A DNA stretch of 64,000 bases from Linnemannia schmuckeri. Lineage: Eukaryota; Mortierellomycota; Mortierellomycetes; Mortierellales; Mortierellaceae. Positions 11,141 through 22,514 of the stretch are shown in pieces. The notes beneath the pieces are model-generated. The model worked only from the letters and a program-made list of their open reading frames with translations, was not told the origin of the DNA and searched no databases. Location: assembly GCA_029449235.1 (NCBI GenBank), contig JANATG010000016.1:1-64000 (forward strand), given 5' to 3'. The translations under genes were made by a program, and so were the position numbers. How positions within the stretch are numbered: the first letter of the stretch is position 1; the number at the start of each line of letters is the position of its first letter.

Positions 11141-13880
11141 GAAAAAGACGAAGATGAAGATGAAGATGAAGGGCACAAACGAGTTCATGGTACGACTGGG
11201 ACCAACTGCTTTTCTGCGTGGTCTGTGTGTCTTTCTCTCCTCATTGTCATCAATGGCTCATCAGCAAGTGAAACTGATGGAGCTCGTTTGTTATCCGCAC
11301 TTGATTTTGCTATCTCTCTACCTCTCTCCATTATCTTTATCTCCTTCCTCTCTGGAGCATTGCTTATGAGAATACATGTATCTGAATAAAAGATGATGAC
11401 TACGATCTTGCAAGGGACATTCGTTCCTTCTTGACGCGATAACAAGACCCGAGAGGAAAGGGTACCAATAGAACTAAAGATGCAGAACATAAGTTTCTTT
11501 AGCTCTTGTGGAGTCGATCCTCGTTAGAAAACTAGATTATTTCATGGCTACCGCCCACTTACGAGTCTGTTTCTTACCGTCCTGTCCTATTGTTATTATT
11601 TTTCATATCATGTTCCGTTCTATCATATCTCTGTGTCAATCGTTAGGTAACCAATTCCCTTTCACAAATCCTAAGTCCTCAGATTCAGCTGTTGGATGTG
11701 CGTGCATTCGTAGATGGGCGTACTAGATCGTGTTGTTGGTGACTGATGATGAGTTCTGATTGTTAGTTACTGATCTTGCTTTCGTTGACGTAGAGAAGTA
11801 TGTTTGTCACCGATGTAAGCCAAGTATAATCCTGCTGTTGTTCCTGATGAAAGGAAGTCAAGTGTGATCCTGTTGTTGCTCCTGAAGTAGAGTCCAACGA
11901 GCAGTCTTGCTGTTGCTGTCGTTTATGACCAAACTGTTTTGCTGTTGACGAATGTAGATGTAAGGGTGATCTTTCATTTTGCTGTGATTATTGTATATGT
12001 ATGCCGTGAACGAGAACGAGAGGAGAAGGAGAGAGGTGGTATAATAAAAAAGAAGTAAAGAGGGACACAGTTATGCGCTTGAATACTTTGATCAAGGCAA
12101 GGATAAGGAAGAGGGGAAAGGGGAAAGTGGAGTGGGAAAGGGAAGAGCACACGCTGCTGCATCATTTATTTTGGTGCTTCGATCCATTGGAGGAGGAACA
12201 GAGGGAGGAGAGAAAAGGAAGGGATTGATTTTATTGATTGATTTTCAATCTTGTTTGTTGTGCAGAAGAAGAGTGAGAGGTGAACAACTTGGCGTACATA
12301 GGCACACAAGAATATTTGACAAGCAAGGCGATCGATATGATCGTGTCTGTCAAGAATGAGGATGATGATGGGTGAGAACAAACAAAGACAGAAAAAAGAA
12401 AAAAAAGGAAGGGTGTGCGGTCAATACAAATCCTCAAATCCGCGATGATGAGGATCGCCTTCTAAGCCAGTACACGACAAAAGTAATTCAACGGCTCAAG
12501 AATGGCACGATCCATCACACCCGTGAAGAAGCAATGTTATTTAATCTCAGACACGATCACTCATAGCCGGTTCTTTCTTTCTCTGATGCTCGCTACTGTA
12601 GAAGGGATGTGTAGACATGGAAATGAGCATGGACATGGTCAAACTTGAGAAAGCAGAGTCCTTCCTTCGCTTTTTCTTTCTCCTGTGTGGTCTCAACCTT
12701 CGCCTTGTGTTGTCGCTCCGAGGAGGAAGGCCACGACTGGGGTCCATCATGTGCCTTATTATTTTATTTTCTTGACTTGTTGACTGTGTAACGGTTGAAT
12801 GTCTGGCAAGAAAACGAGGTACAAGAAATTGGAAGCAAGGGGCACATGGACTGAAAACAGCATGAACTGGATTGAATTGGACTGAGAGAAAAAGAAAAAT
12901 ACACGCCGGGGGTAAAAGAACAAAGAAGTGGACAGGCATACACCACCCCTTCCCACGCAACACAGACAAAAAACAAGACCGCCTTCAGTTTCTCTTTCAT
13001 TCCTTCTCCTCCTTTTTAATCTCCTTTGGCTTATCCCACTCACCCTTCTCACCCTCCTCTGCCAACCCTCGGTCCCTTCCTCTCTCACTTCCTCCTTCCC
13101 ACTGTTTTACTTCTGCTCGACCCCGCCATCCACATATATATACCCCCGAGCGACAATCAGCTTTCTTGAATCACGACTAAAACGCCTGACATCACTTCCT
13201 TGTCAGGACGACACATCGCCAATCAAACCCGACACCCCTGTAGAGTATGTCCATCCAGACCAGTGGCAGTTACTTACTACAGACGCGTTGCCAGTTGAAG
13301 ACCTTCAACCCACTAACCCCACTCTTTTCAACCAGCCCTGACTTCTTTTTGGCTATAGCCAGTGTCGACCCTTGTCTCAAGATATTTTCCTCCTGCAAAT
13401 ACCCCATAAACGGTCAGAGCTCTCTGCTTCCCACAAGGTATGTCTTGCCATGGCCTTGGAGAAACTAGACATTTTATTGGAAAAGAGGATCCATGGTTAA
13501 GGAAGGAGAGGAAAGAGGGAACAAGCAAATGAAACCGAAAATGCAAAGATATTTAAAGAGAGAAGGGAGATCGCCCATTCCCCAGCCCACTAGCTGCCCT
13601 AACGAACGCTATCAAAATAGACACTCTCTTTACACAGACATATTTATTTTTCCCAGCATACATCAAGGCTCGTCTACTTTTCATACGCCGAGGTGAGCCA
13701 GCTGACCTCCAAAAAAAAAGAAAAAGTATCCTCCAAGAAGCAACACCTCCAAACCTAACTTTTGCACTCTATGTTTGCCAGTCCCATCATCCTCAAGTCT
13801 GCATACTTTCTGTTTCCAAGTCAAAAGCCTCTTGTCTTCGTCAGTTCCTTCAAACAACACCAACTGACTCTGGCGCAGCC
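11141..13880. other. Intergenic region left of the NLR-like gene
   Basis: About 2.7 kb with no gene I can support. It contains an AAGATG repeat (11146-11170), purine-rich patches (12000-12230) and long pyrimidine-rich patches on the plus strand (12960-13140) that probably belong to the promoter and leader region of the gene beginning at 14020. Short frames on both strands overlap one another and show no motifs. Confidence 0.5.
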
Positions 13881-14019
13881 CAAGGTAGGAATACCCATCT
13901 CTATTTGTCTAGCTTTCCTTCTTCTTCTCCATCTCCATGCACTCAATTTGTATTCCTCGCCTCAGCTCACACCGCTGTGACCCTGTTCTATTTTCCTGAT
14001 AATAGAAACTGACTCTGCC

Positions 14020-17000
14020 ATGGTACAGGACAGCACTTCCCCTCAGTCTCCTCCCTTCTCCAGTGGCCACAGGTCATCATCCTCCGAATTCAGTGCGACA
14101 AACACCACCTCCTTTACAAGCCCAAAAAAAACCGTCTATCACAAAGTCAACCAAGCGGCCAATAGCAACAACTACACCCTAACTGCAATGGTAGCAAAGT
14201 CACTTCAGGGCCATGTTACAACAGGCGGGAAGCATAATGCCAAACCTCACCAACCGGCACATGGACACCCAACATCCTTCCCACACCAGCCATCACACTC
14301 GCACCAAGCAGCATATACGCACCAGCCAGCATCATCAACGCATCAACCAGCACATGGATACCAACCGACTCATGCACACCAGCCGCCTTACAAGTCCCAG
14401 TCGACCCATAAACCTCAAACGATTTACACACCTCTGTTGTCATCTTCCTCCCTACCGCCGACTTCATCGCTATCGCCTGCATCCCCTGAATCGCCCACCA
14501 CCTCCTCTTCTTTGCTGTCGTCCTCTAAACCCCTGATTCCAAGCGGAAGACAACTCTCCAGGGATAAATCCCTGCCAAGTATCCCCACCCCCCATGAGCA
14601 ACTACCAAATACCGATCGATTGTACCAGGACATCTTCGCTGTGAACGTGTCGAGACCATCACCCGACATTCCAATGCCCACCAAAGGTAGTCGCATCACA
14701 AGCACCGCTCAGCTGGCACTCTGCAAGAGTTTACTCTCGGAAGCGAAAAACGACGATCGGCAACGGCAACTCACGGAAGCTCAAAGTTCATGGCTCCAAG
14801 AAGTACTGGAGGAGGACGCTGATCAACAACATATTCACGAGCTGGCGAGCACAGTCTTGGAGGAGTTCATCAAGGACAACATCAAAGACTCAACAGCCAT
14901 TGCAGAAGTTTTGCTCATAGCACCAACGCTGGACCAGGAACACTACCGCAAGTTGCTGAACAACATCATAAAAGCGTTTGAGGAGGCCACACTACAGGAT
15001 ACCTATCTGCTCCAAGGTCTGGTCCAGCTTGTCCAATCCGCCCCGGATGGCTGCCTACACCAAGACGACTTGGTCCGAGTCCTGGAGGTTCTCCGGAAGC
15101 AACTACAGAACACGCATCTGCAATCAAGCGAGCATCCCTTCCACCTCACCGTTGCCGTCTCTCGTGTGCTTGATTTCATGGCAGAGTGCAAAGTCGAGGA
15201 TCTGGATCGAGTGACGCAGCGCGAGCCACTCTCTGAGATTTTGAACGAGGTCCGGGAGAGTGATGACCCTTACCTCCTGTATCAAGCCTCGTATGCATTT
15301 CAAGCGTTACAGTACGTCCCGGACGAGGAAACCGCCCTGCAGGCCGTCTTGCGTCACACGGGCACCGTCGCGGAGGGAGTCATCAAGGTCTCTGGTGTTG
15401 TCAAGATGGATCTGGGCAATCTCTTTGACGGTCTGAAGCAACTCCAAAAGACCGTGAGCGAGACATACGATACTGTAAGGAGTGGCTTCGGAGGCGTACG
15501 TACTCTGGTTCAAGGCGGACGAGGCGTTTTTGACTCTCTCAAGCAAGGATTGGGCTCTGGCTTCAAACGTCCTTGGTATCCCGCACTTCGTGCAGCCAAC
15601 AACTTGGCCCGTGACGGTCGACTCCGTGATCTCAAGACTCTGATCCTGGAAGCACCCTGTCGACATGAGCCCGAGTTCCAATGGGGAATCTCCCAGCTGT
15701 TGGGAGAAATTGTGATGGATTATTCTTGGACCTTCCCCGTTCGACAGCAGGCATCCATGTTTTTGATCTACTTGCTCGAATGCGGAAATAGGTGGACTGA
15801 GGATGATAGCGTTAGGTTGTGGATGTTGACGATCCTTCGCCATGTCAGAAAGTCGATGGGCGAGATTGTTGTAGGAGAGACTCACAGCAGGCTGGAAGAC
15901 CTGCTTAACGCCACTGATGACGTGCTCTACGAGTCCTTTCCACTGATCGACACTTTGCCCAAATCTGTCTCATCCCCCCTACTCGATCGAGTCCAGCCCA
16001 CTGCAGCCGTCGAGCGTGATCTGACCAACCTAAAGCGCAAGCGGACCAAAGACTACAGCCGAACGATCTACATCTCGCCTAATGCCAAGGCCAATCTCCG
16101 GGAAAAGGATCGAGCATCGTTTCCATTGATGACGAAGGTCAAGCTGTTCTTGAAGAGCGAACAACACGTCTTTTTGTTGCTGGGTGACTCTGGAGCCGGC
16201 AAGTCCATGTTCAATCGACATCTGGAGTTCGAGCTGTGGGCGAAATACAAGAAAGGCGACAGGATTCCACTGCACATCAACTTGCCCGCCATTGACCGAC
16301 CTGATCAGGGGTTGATTACCAAACAATTGCTTGCGCATGGCTTCAAGGATGATCAGATTCAGGAGATGAAACTGAACCGCGCGTTTACGGTGATTTGCGA
16401 TGGCTACGACGAGAGCCAGCTCCAGGGCAACCTTTACGGGTCCAACTTTTTCAACCAGCCGGACCAGTGGAACGTCAAAATGGTCATCAGCTGCAGGACC
16501 GCTTATCTCAGCCAGGACTACCGATGGCGCTTTGAACCAGTTTCACCCGACAAGTACAATGCCATTAACCCCGGCCTCTTCCAGGAAGCCGTCATTGTTC
16601 CATTCTCGAGCGATCAGATCACAGAATACGTCGGCAAATTTGTGCACCACAAGGACACGCGTGCACTGTTTGACGGCCGAGAGGTATGGGATGTAGAGGA
16701 GTACATGCAGAAGCTTCGGAGCATTCCCAATATGATGGAGCTGGTCAAGAATCCCTTCCTACTGATGCTATCCTTAAGGTCCCTGCCGTCTGTCTACAAT
16801 GACTTCCCGGATGTGTCCAAGCTCAGGGCTACCCGTTTGATGCTCTACGACAGTTTCATCGAGCAATGGATTCAGGTCAGTAAGAGACGCATCCAGAGTA
16901 CTCTCCATTCATCGACTGTAGAGGTTCAAGCTCAGTTCGAGGAACTCGTCAGTGAGGGCTTTGTGGAAGCGGTTATGAGCTACTCCAAGAGTCTGGCGGC

Positions 17001-20000
17001 GCACATTGTCACAAAGCACGACAACATTCCATTTGTGCAATACGATAAGAGAGACCGAGGAACCTGGAAGGAGGATTTCTTTGGACTCAACATCAGGGTG
17101 AAGCTTCTTCGTGAGTCTAGCCCTATGACACGTGTGGGCAATCAGCATCGGTTCATTCACCGTTCGTTGGTCGAGTATTTTTATTCACTTGCGCTCATCG
17201 ACCAGCCCAGTCTCGCTGAGCCCTATACTGAGCTCACTGATCCTCTCCGGCCTGCCGTTTCCGACAATACCAATAACGACATGACCGCTTCTGCCAACCA
17301 GAGTAATGCCGAGTCTAAGGTGTTACCACCAGCAAGGGTTTCTTCTCCAGTCAGCGCTCCTTCTTCACCCAAGCCAACACCACCATCCAGGGTTTCAACC
17401 CCAGCCAGCGCCCCGCCTTTGGCTAGGACACTTACTCCTGACAACGTCCCAGCTTTAGTCAAGAATTCCTCCTCTGATCCCTTCGAGACTCGACCTCCAG
17501 CTAGGGACCCTTCCACAGTCCGAGGCGCCCCTCCAAGCAGGCCGATGTCGCTACCACCTCAGAGCCTTCCTCCAAAGCGGGTAACCCCTCCAACTCCAAC
17601 CTTGACACCACTTCCAAGACCAGTCAGGAAGCCGTCTTTGAATATGAGCAAGCCACTACCCAAGACTGTCCTGGTCAAGGACTCTTCTACACTTCAGTTC
17701 TTGGCAGAGCGTGTCCAGCAGGATGAGGCTTTGAGGGAGCAATTCTTAGCAACTATTGAGCGTTCAAAGTCAGATCCCAGTGCTGCTGTGGATGCCGCAA
17801 ATGCCATCACCGTCTTGGTCCGCGCTGGAGAGCGCTTCAACGGGTTCGATCTTTCCGGAGCCCGCATTCCTGGAGCCGATCTGTCTGGAGGAGACTTTGA
17901 CTCGGTGCAATTGGCAGGAGCTGACTTGACTGGCGCTACCCTCACCAGGGCCTGGCTGAGACATGCCAACTTTATGGGCGCCCAGATGAAGGACGCTCAC
18001 TTTGGAGAGTGGCCATATCTTCAAATGAAGGCCGAGGTCAACACTTGCGCCTACTCGCCTAACGGTCAGCTGCTTGCCGTCGGGTTTAGCGGAGGTGCCA
18101 TCACCCTATTCAAGACCGACAGCTGGGTACGATTGCGTGACCTTGCTGGTCATAACTGGACTGTCACCTACCTGTCCTTCTCTCCAGACAATACACAGCT
18201 CGTCTCTGCAAGCGAGGACAAGTTGGTCAAGTTCTGGAACGTCAAAACGGGCGTCCTTGAAAAGATACTCGATGACCAGCCCGATACGGTCGCTTGCGTG
18301 GTCTACTCATCCGATGGTGATCGGGTAGCTGCTGCCAGCCATGACTCGACTGTCCGTGTGTACGATCTTGACACGTTCAATCTCGCGTTGCAGCTGAAGG
18401 AGCATACGGGCGCTGTCAAGAGTGTCACCTATTCACCGAGTGGAGGTCTCATGGCCACTGCAAGTTACGATTGGACCGTGCGGCTGTGGGACCCCAAGAC
18501 AGGAGTTCAGAAGCATGTCATGCGAGGACACACGGCATGGGTCACTAGCGTCTCGATCTCGCCTACCAACAATCTTGTTGCCTCGAGTGGACAGGACATG
18601 ACCGTGCGATTGTGGAACGGTACGAATGGTATGCCTCTTTACATCCTGAAGGGGCACACCGCGTTCGTCAAGAAGGTCTCCTTTTCTCCAAGCGGTCACC
18701 AGCTCGCGTCTGGCAGTGGCGATCATACTGTGCGACTCTGGGACGGCTTGACAGGAACTCCTGGACCTGTTCTCAGCGGCCATACACAGTCGGTTGTAAC
18801 TCTGTCCTATTCCCCCAACAAGGCTCAGATTGCCACAGGGAGCTGGGATTCTACTGTACGTCTATGGGATACCAGTGCCAGCGCGCTTTTGAGCGAACAG
18901 GGCCCATCCGTTGGTAGCGTCGAGAATGTCTCTCATTTGCCGCCCGACGATCTCAACCGGACCCTGAGCGGAGGTCACTCCTCATCTTCCAGTTTGAACA
19001 TGGGGCCAGCGTTTGCAACTGCGATCGGCATCAACTCGAGCGATCACACGTTCAGTTTCTCGTCAGTAGCGTGTTCATCGGACGGTCAACTGGTTGCCAC
19101 CTGCAGTATCGACCTTGTCCGACTTTACAATGCCAAAACTGGCGCCTCTGTTGTTGACTTGCGTGGTCACAGCAACTCTGTCACCAGCATAGCCTTTTCG
19201 CACGACAGTAAGTTCCTCGTCTCTGGCAGTTATGACAAGACGGCTCGGATCTGGAATGTTCAGACAGGAGAGGGGGGACACACGCTAGGTGGACACACCG
19301 AGGCCGTTACCGCTGTTGCCTTTTCTCCAACAGGAGCCCATATTGCGACTGGAAGTGATGATCGAATGGTTAAGGTGTGGGCCGCTCGAACTGGCAAAGT
19401 TTGCTATATCCTTCCTGGTCACTCGGAGGTGATCAAAACGCTGATCTATTCTCCCAACTATCAGCAAATCCACCTGGCCTCGGGAAGTGGAGACAATAAT
19501 ATCAAGCTGTGGCATGCACGCGACGGTCTCTTTGACCGCGACCTCAGGGGCCATAGCAATGCTGTCGAGTCAGTGTCGTTTTCAAGCGATGGCAAGAAGC
19601 TTGCATCAGGAAGTCGAGATGGAACGGCAAGGATTTGGGACGTTTCTTCCAGCCAGACCACGCATGAGTTGACGGGTGCCACAGGACACAGGAACGCTGT
19701 CACCGCCATTGCCTTTTCGCCCAACGACCTCCGTGTCGCGACTGGAAGCTGGGACAAGACAGTGAAGATCTGGGATGTACAGACTGGAGAATGCTTGGTC
19801 ACGGTGAAGGAGTTTGTTGGGGAGGTTAACAGCATTGCATGGAAACCTCTGTTCCCAGAAGACAATGGAAGCATGTACTTTGTCACTGGGTGCGCGGACA
19901 AGTCGGTCCGGATGTGGAAGCTGGTGGAGCCTGAAGATGGAACATACAAGGTGCAGTTGCATTGGAGATCTGCCTTTGATGGGCTCATGGTCAGTCTGGC

Positions 20001-20088
20001 TAATGTCCAAGGGGTTGTTGGGTTGAGCAGGAACAACGAAAACCTGCTGGCCCAGCGAGGCACTATTGGCGAGCCTCGTTGGTATTAG
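14020..20088 (+). CDS. NLR-like protein: helical repeats, NACHT, pentapeptide, WD40
   Basis: 2022 residues, one uninterrupted exon. Order: Ser/Thr/His/Pro-rich disordered N-terminus (1-190); an all-helical ARM/HEAT-like region (about 200-690); NACHT-type ATPase with Walker A GDSGAGKS (722-729), Walker B VICDGYDE (791-798) and sensor-like VISCRT (822-827); a Ser/Pro-rich linker (about 1080-1215); a pentapeptide-repeat block A(D/N)LXX (about 1270-1330); then 14 WD40 repeats (about 1338-1995). Repeats 7 and 8 are split by a roughly 50-residue insert, so two seven-bladed propellers are likely. The plan is that of signal-transduction ATPases (STAND/NLR) in which WD40 repeats sense a ligand and NACHT drives oligomerisation. 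No N-terminal effector domain is recognised. The leader may hold an intron (about 13885-14005). The Walker residues look intact. A role in non-self recognition is inference. Confidence 0.9.
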   Translation: MVQDSTSPQSPPFSSGHRSSSSEFSATNTTSFTSPKKTVYHKVNQAANSNNYTLTAMVAKSLQGHVTTGGKHNAKPHQPAHGHPTSFPHQPSHSHQAAYTHQPASSTHQPAHGYQPTHAHQPPYKSQSTHKPQTIYTPLLSSSSLPPTSSLSPASPESPTTSSSLLSSSKPLIPSGRQLSRDKSLPSIPTPHEQLPNTDRLYQDIFAVNVSRPSPDIPMPTKGSRITSTAQLALCKSLLSEAKNDDRQRQLTEAQSSWLQEVLEEDADQQHIHELASTVLEEFIKDNIKDSTAIAEVLLIAPTLDQEHYRKLLNNIIKAFEEATLQDTYLLQGLVQLVQSAPDGCLHQDDLVRVLEVLRKQLQNTHLQSSEHPFHLTVAVSRVLDFMAECKVEDLDRVTQREPLSEILNEVRESDDPYLLYQASYAFQALQYVPDEETALQAVLRHTGTVAEGVIKVSGVVKMDLGNLFDGLKQLQKTVSETYDTVRSGFGGVRTLVQGGRGVFDSLKQGLGSGFKRPWYPALRAANNLARDGRLRDLKTLILEAPCRHEPEFQWGISQLLGEIVMDYSWTFPVRQQASMFLIYLLECGNRWTEDDSVRLWMLTILRHVRKSMGEIVVGETHSRLEDLLNATDDVLYESFPLIDTLPKSVSSPLLDRVQPTAAVERDLTNLKRKRTKDYSRTIYISPNAKANLREKDRASFPLMTKVKLFLKSEQHVFLLLGDSGAGKSMFNRHLEFELWAKYKKGDRIPLHINLPAIDRPDQGLITKQLLAHGFKDDQIQEMKLNRAFTVICDGYDESQLQGNLYGSNFFNQPDQWNVKMVISCRTAYLSQDYRWRFEPVSPDKYNAINPGLFQEAVIVPFSSDQITEYVGKFVHHKDTRALFDGREVWDVEEYMQKLRSIPNMMELVKNPFLLMLSLRSLPSVYNDFPDVSKLRATRLMLYDSFIEQWIQVSKRRIQSTLHSSTVEVQAQFEELVSEGFVEAVMSYSKSLAAHIVTKHDNIPFVQYDKRDRGTWKEDFFGLNIRVKLLRESSPMTRVGNQHRFIHRSLVEYFYSLALIDQPSLAEPYTELTDPLRPAVSDNTNNDMTASANQSNAESKVLPPARVSSPVSAPSSPKPTPPSRVSTPASAPPLARTLTPDNVPALVKNSSSDPFETRPPARDPSTVRGAPPSRPMSLPPQSLPPKRVTPPTPTLTPLPRPVRKPSLNMSKPLPKTVLVKDSSTLQFLAERVQQDEALREQFLATIERSKSDPSAAVDAANAITVLVRAGERFNGFDLSGARIPGADLSGGDFDSVQLAGADLTGATLTRAWLRHANFMGAQMKDAHFGEWPYLQMKAEVNTCAYSPNGQLLAVGFSGGAITLFKTDSWVRLRDLAGHNWTVTYLSFSPDNTQLVSASEDKLVKFWNVKTGVLEKILDDQPDTVACVVYSSDGDRVAAASHDSTVRVYDLDTFNLALQLKEHTGAVKSVTYSPSGGLMATASYDWTVRLWDPKTGVQKHVMRGHTAWVTSVSISPTNNLVASSGQDMTVRLWNGTNGMPLYILKGHTAFVKKVSFSPSGHQLASGSGDHTVRLWDGLTGTPGPVLSGHTQSVVTLSYSPNKAQIATGSWDSTVRLWDTSASALLSEQGPSVGSVENVSHLPPDDLNRTLSGGHSSSSSLNMGPAFATAIGINSSDHTFSFSSVACSSDGQLVATCSIDLVRLYNAKTGASVVDLRGHSNSVTSIAFSHDSKFLVSGSYDKTARIWNVQTGEGGHTLGGHTEAVTAVAFSPTGAHIATGSDDRMVKVWAARTGKVCYILPGHSEVIKTLIYSPNYQQIHLASGSGDNNIKLWHARDGLFDRDLRGHSNAVESVSFSSDGKKLASGSRDGTARIWDVSSSQTTHELTGATGHRNAVTAIAFSPNDLRVATGSWDKTVKIWDVQTGECLVTVKEFVGEVNSIAWKPLFPEDNGSMYFVTGCADKSVRMWKLVEPEDGTYKVQLHWRSAFDGLMVSLANVQGVVGLSRNNENLLAQRGTIGEPRWY

Positions 20089-21560
20089 GCAAAGCTTTAG
20101 AAGGAGGTAGCAGGAAAAATAACTTTGCAACTGCTACTAAATGCCGATACGTTCTCTTATTTTGTAGCGCTTGCCACAATGTTTGTACTCACGCCTGTTG
20201 TTTTTTTACCATGCAGTTCCCACTCTGTCACTTTTGTTCATCGTTGTCATAAAAGTAGAGGAAATAAGCGAGAGAAAAGAAAAAAAACCAAAACAAAACA
20301 GTGAGAGAGGAAGTTACGCTTAGTTCGAGAAATAATGATAATCCAAAACATGGATAGTGCCGCACTTTTCTCCTTGTTCATGAAGCTGCTGTTAAAAAAG
20401 TAGCACGCAAGAGGTAGACGATGAACGTACCAATCCTAGTGATGTCACAAAAGACCGCGACTACACAACCGCTAATGTCTGAGGAATGAAAATGGTAGCG
20501 TTTGTTAGTCACTGTAGAATTGTTATTTGTTAGCTTCTCTCTTCTTTACTCTGGCTATGCACACTAACACTCCCATTGTTCAAACGCATCTCGGGGATAT
20601 TTTTCTTTTAGTTTTATCATTGCATCATCAGCTCGCCTCTATACATATACAAACGCGTCAGCTCTTTTTCGCAAGTACTCTTCCTAACTCATGAAGACAC
20701 GACATTATTTACACAATCGTCAGTCCATTTTTGATTCATCCACTATCCCGTTGCCTCCACATCGGCAATAAAATCTTACACGATTAGACTTACCATGGAC
20801 ACCGATGCTGCATGCAACCTATCCACACTAGCCAGTTCAGACGTAGCGACGAGCAGCAAAAAAACCCCGCTGTGTTTTTCTGCTTCTCTGGGACTTGAAA
20901 ATCACGCGAGATCAATTAGTTTTTGTCTTTTGTATTCACTACCAAATGGTTAAAAGTACTTAAAATGTACCCTCTTTGATTCAGCTCTTTGGCTTGACTA
21001 TTGAAACAAAATGGTAACAGTCTAATCCAGGGCGAATCTGAACACGAGATTTTTTGCTGTTGCGTATATCTAGCTCGACCAGGAAAAGACCTTTGATATT
21101 CACACTGTGAATGTGAGTCGAAGGCTATCGGTTTGGTTTTGTAGAGGTGCCATGTGGTGATAAAATGCTTTTTTTCACGACTGTATACAGAACCTTTTTT
21201 TTTTTTTGTTCATTTTTTTTTTCGTCGTCAAAATGCTGGACACGATATTTTTTCGTTGCACTTTGACTCAGAAAAATAGCCGCCGCGTTTTTTGTTACGT
21301 TTATTATGACCGACCTGGACACGCTAAACGCGTCACCCACAACATCTTCATTATTAATGAAATGACTGACATGAGTTCTTAGTCACTCTGTGAATGAGAA
21401 ATGGAAGTGGAATACATTGCCATCGCACAAATCGCTCTAAAAAACACAAACATGCAATTCAACACACCCAGAGCTATTGTCATCACTTACAATCAAGCCG
21501 TGTTCAAAGATTATTTACACAAAGAACAGACACAAGTACACACCATGCTAAAAAAAAAAA
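20089..21560. other. Intergenic region between NLR-like gene and LINE
   Basis: About 1.5 kb. It should hold the NLR transcript 3' end (T-rich stretches near 20150-20230). A poly-T pair lies at about 21187-21222. No gene, tRNA or inverted repeat was recognised. Short frames at 21394-21579 lack motifs. Confidence 0.5.
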
Positions 21561-22311
21561 GAATCCTGCACATTTTTAATTCCCCAGTAAAAAGCCCAAG
21601 GGATTCATTTGATAGTGAAAGGAGCTACATACCAAACCCTTCCAAGAGCTATCCACCAGTCGCAGTCCGGTCCACAACCTGCTCTGCGCGACAATTGCCG
21701 CTGCTCCTCACAGCTTCAATGGAAGAAAAAATAAAACCAGATACGAATGAAAGGGATTCTTCCCATCCTCTCCATCAATGACAACTTCCTCCTTCCCATC
21801 AAACTATCCAACAGCCGCTCATCAGCTGTGCGTGGTTCCTTGGTCGCTCCAGGGCAGCACCCATTCTCATGTGTGGCTAGCGAAGCGCCACACGGGCAGA
21901 AACCATCACGCGTGATGTATCCGTATCCCTGACTCCAGTCACCTCGGGAGCCGGTGTACTTGGAGGTCTTGTTCTTGACAGAGATGCCTTGTGTCTGCTC
22001 CCACGCGATCGTCGCGGAGTACCGAGGCTTCCATATCAACTCCGAAGTCTGCGCCTCCAGGTAACCAACAAACTTGTGCAAGACCGTCGTGGCGATGGAC
22101 TGTGGGGTCCGGAAAACCGCGGACCATTCAGTCAACGTGCTCTTGGGGGTGATACTGCGGAGGAGGTCCGAGACACTCCACTTGGGATTCTCATCACGAT
22201 CGGGAGCAGGACTACCTCTGTGCACGGCTCGAGCTCCACCGATAGAAAAGAATCCTTGGACATGTTCCGCATCCGAGGGCGACTGCCAGTGTATGGGGAC
22301 CGGCCTTGGCA
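21561..22311 (-). mobile_element. 5'-truncated LINE copy (ORF2 C-terminal fragment and 3' UTR)
   Basis: A second copy of the 3' end of the full-length LINE, in the same orientation. Its coding part (22312-21716) matches the last ~190 residues of ORF2 with scattered substitutions, including the Cys/His motif GFCPCGASLATHENG. The ORF2 stop TAG is changed to TGG, adding a few codons. The 3' UTR (about 21571-21715) also matches. Homology to the full-length copy stops after GGCCTTGGCA at 22311, exactly where the full-length element's target-site duplication starts. So the younger element landed at the 5' junction of this older truncated one. No clear poly(A) tail or own duplication was found at its left end. 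Confidence 0.88.
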
Positions 22312-22325
22312 ATTTAGACCGAAAT
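22312..22325. repeat. LINE target-site duplication, left copy
   Basis: ATTTAGACCGAAAT, identical to 32411-32424, adjoining the A-tail side of the LINE. Confidence 0.9.
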
Positions 22326-22514
22326 TTTTTTTTTTTCTTTTTTCGTACGCAATTTTATTTCTCCAGTGAAAAGCCCAAGAAAGCCATTCGATAGTGAAAG
22401 GAGCTACATACCAAACTCTTCCAAGAGCCATCCACCAGTCGCAGTCCGGTCCACAACCTGGCTCTGCGCAACAATTGCCGCTGCTCCTCACAGCTTCAAT
22501 AGAAGAAAATAAAA

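Noticed and set aside
15307..15885. 192-codon minus-strand frame inside the NLR-like gene
   Set aside because: Antisense shadow; the plus strand encodes a continuous recognisable protein.
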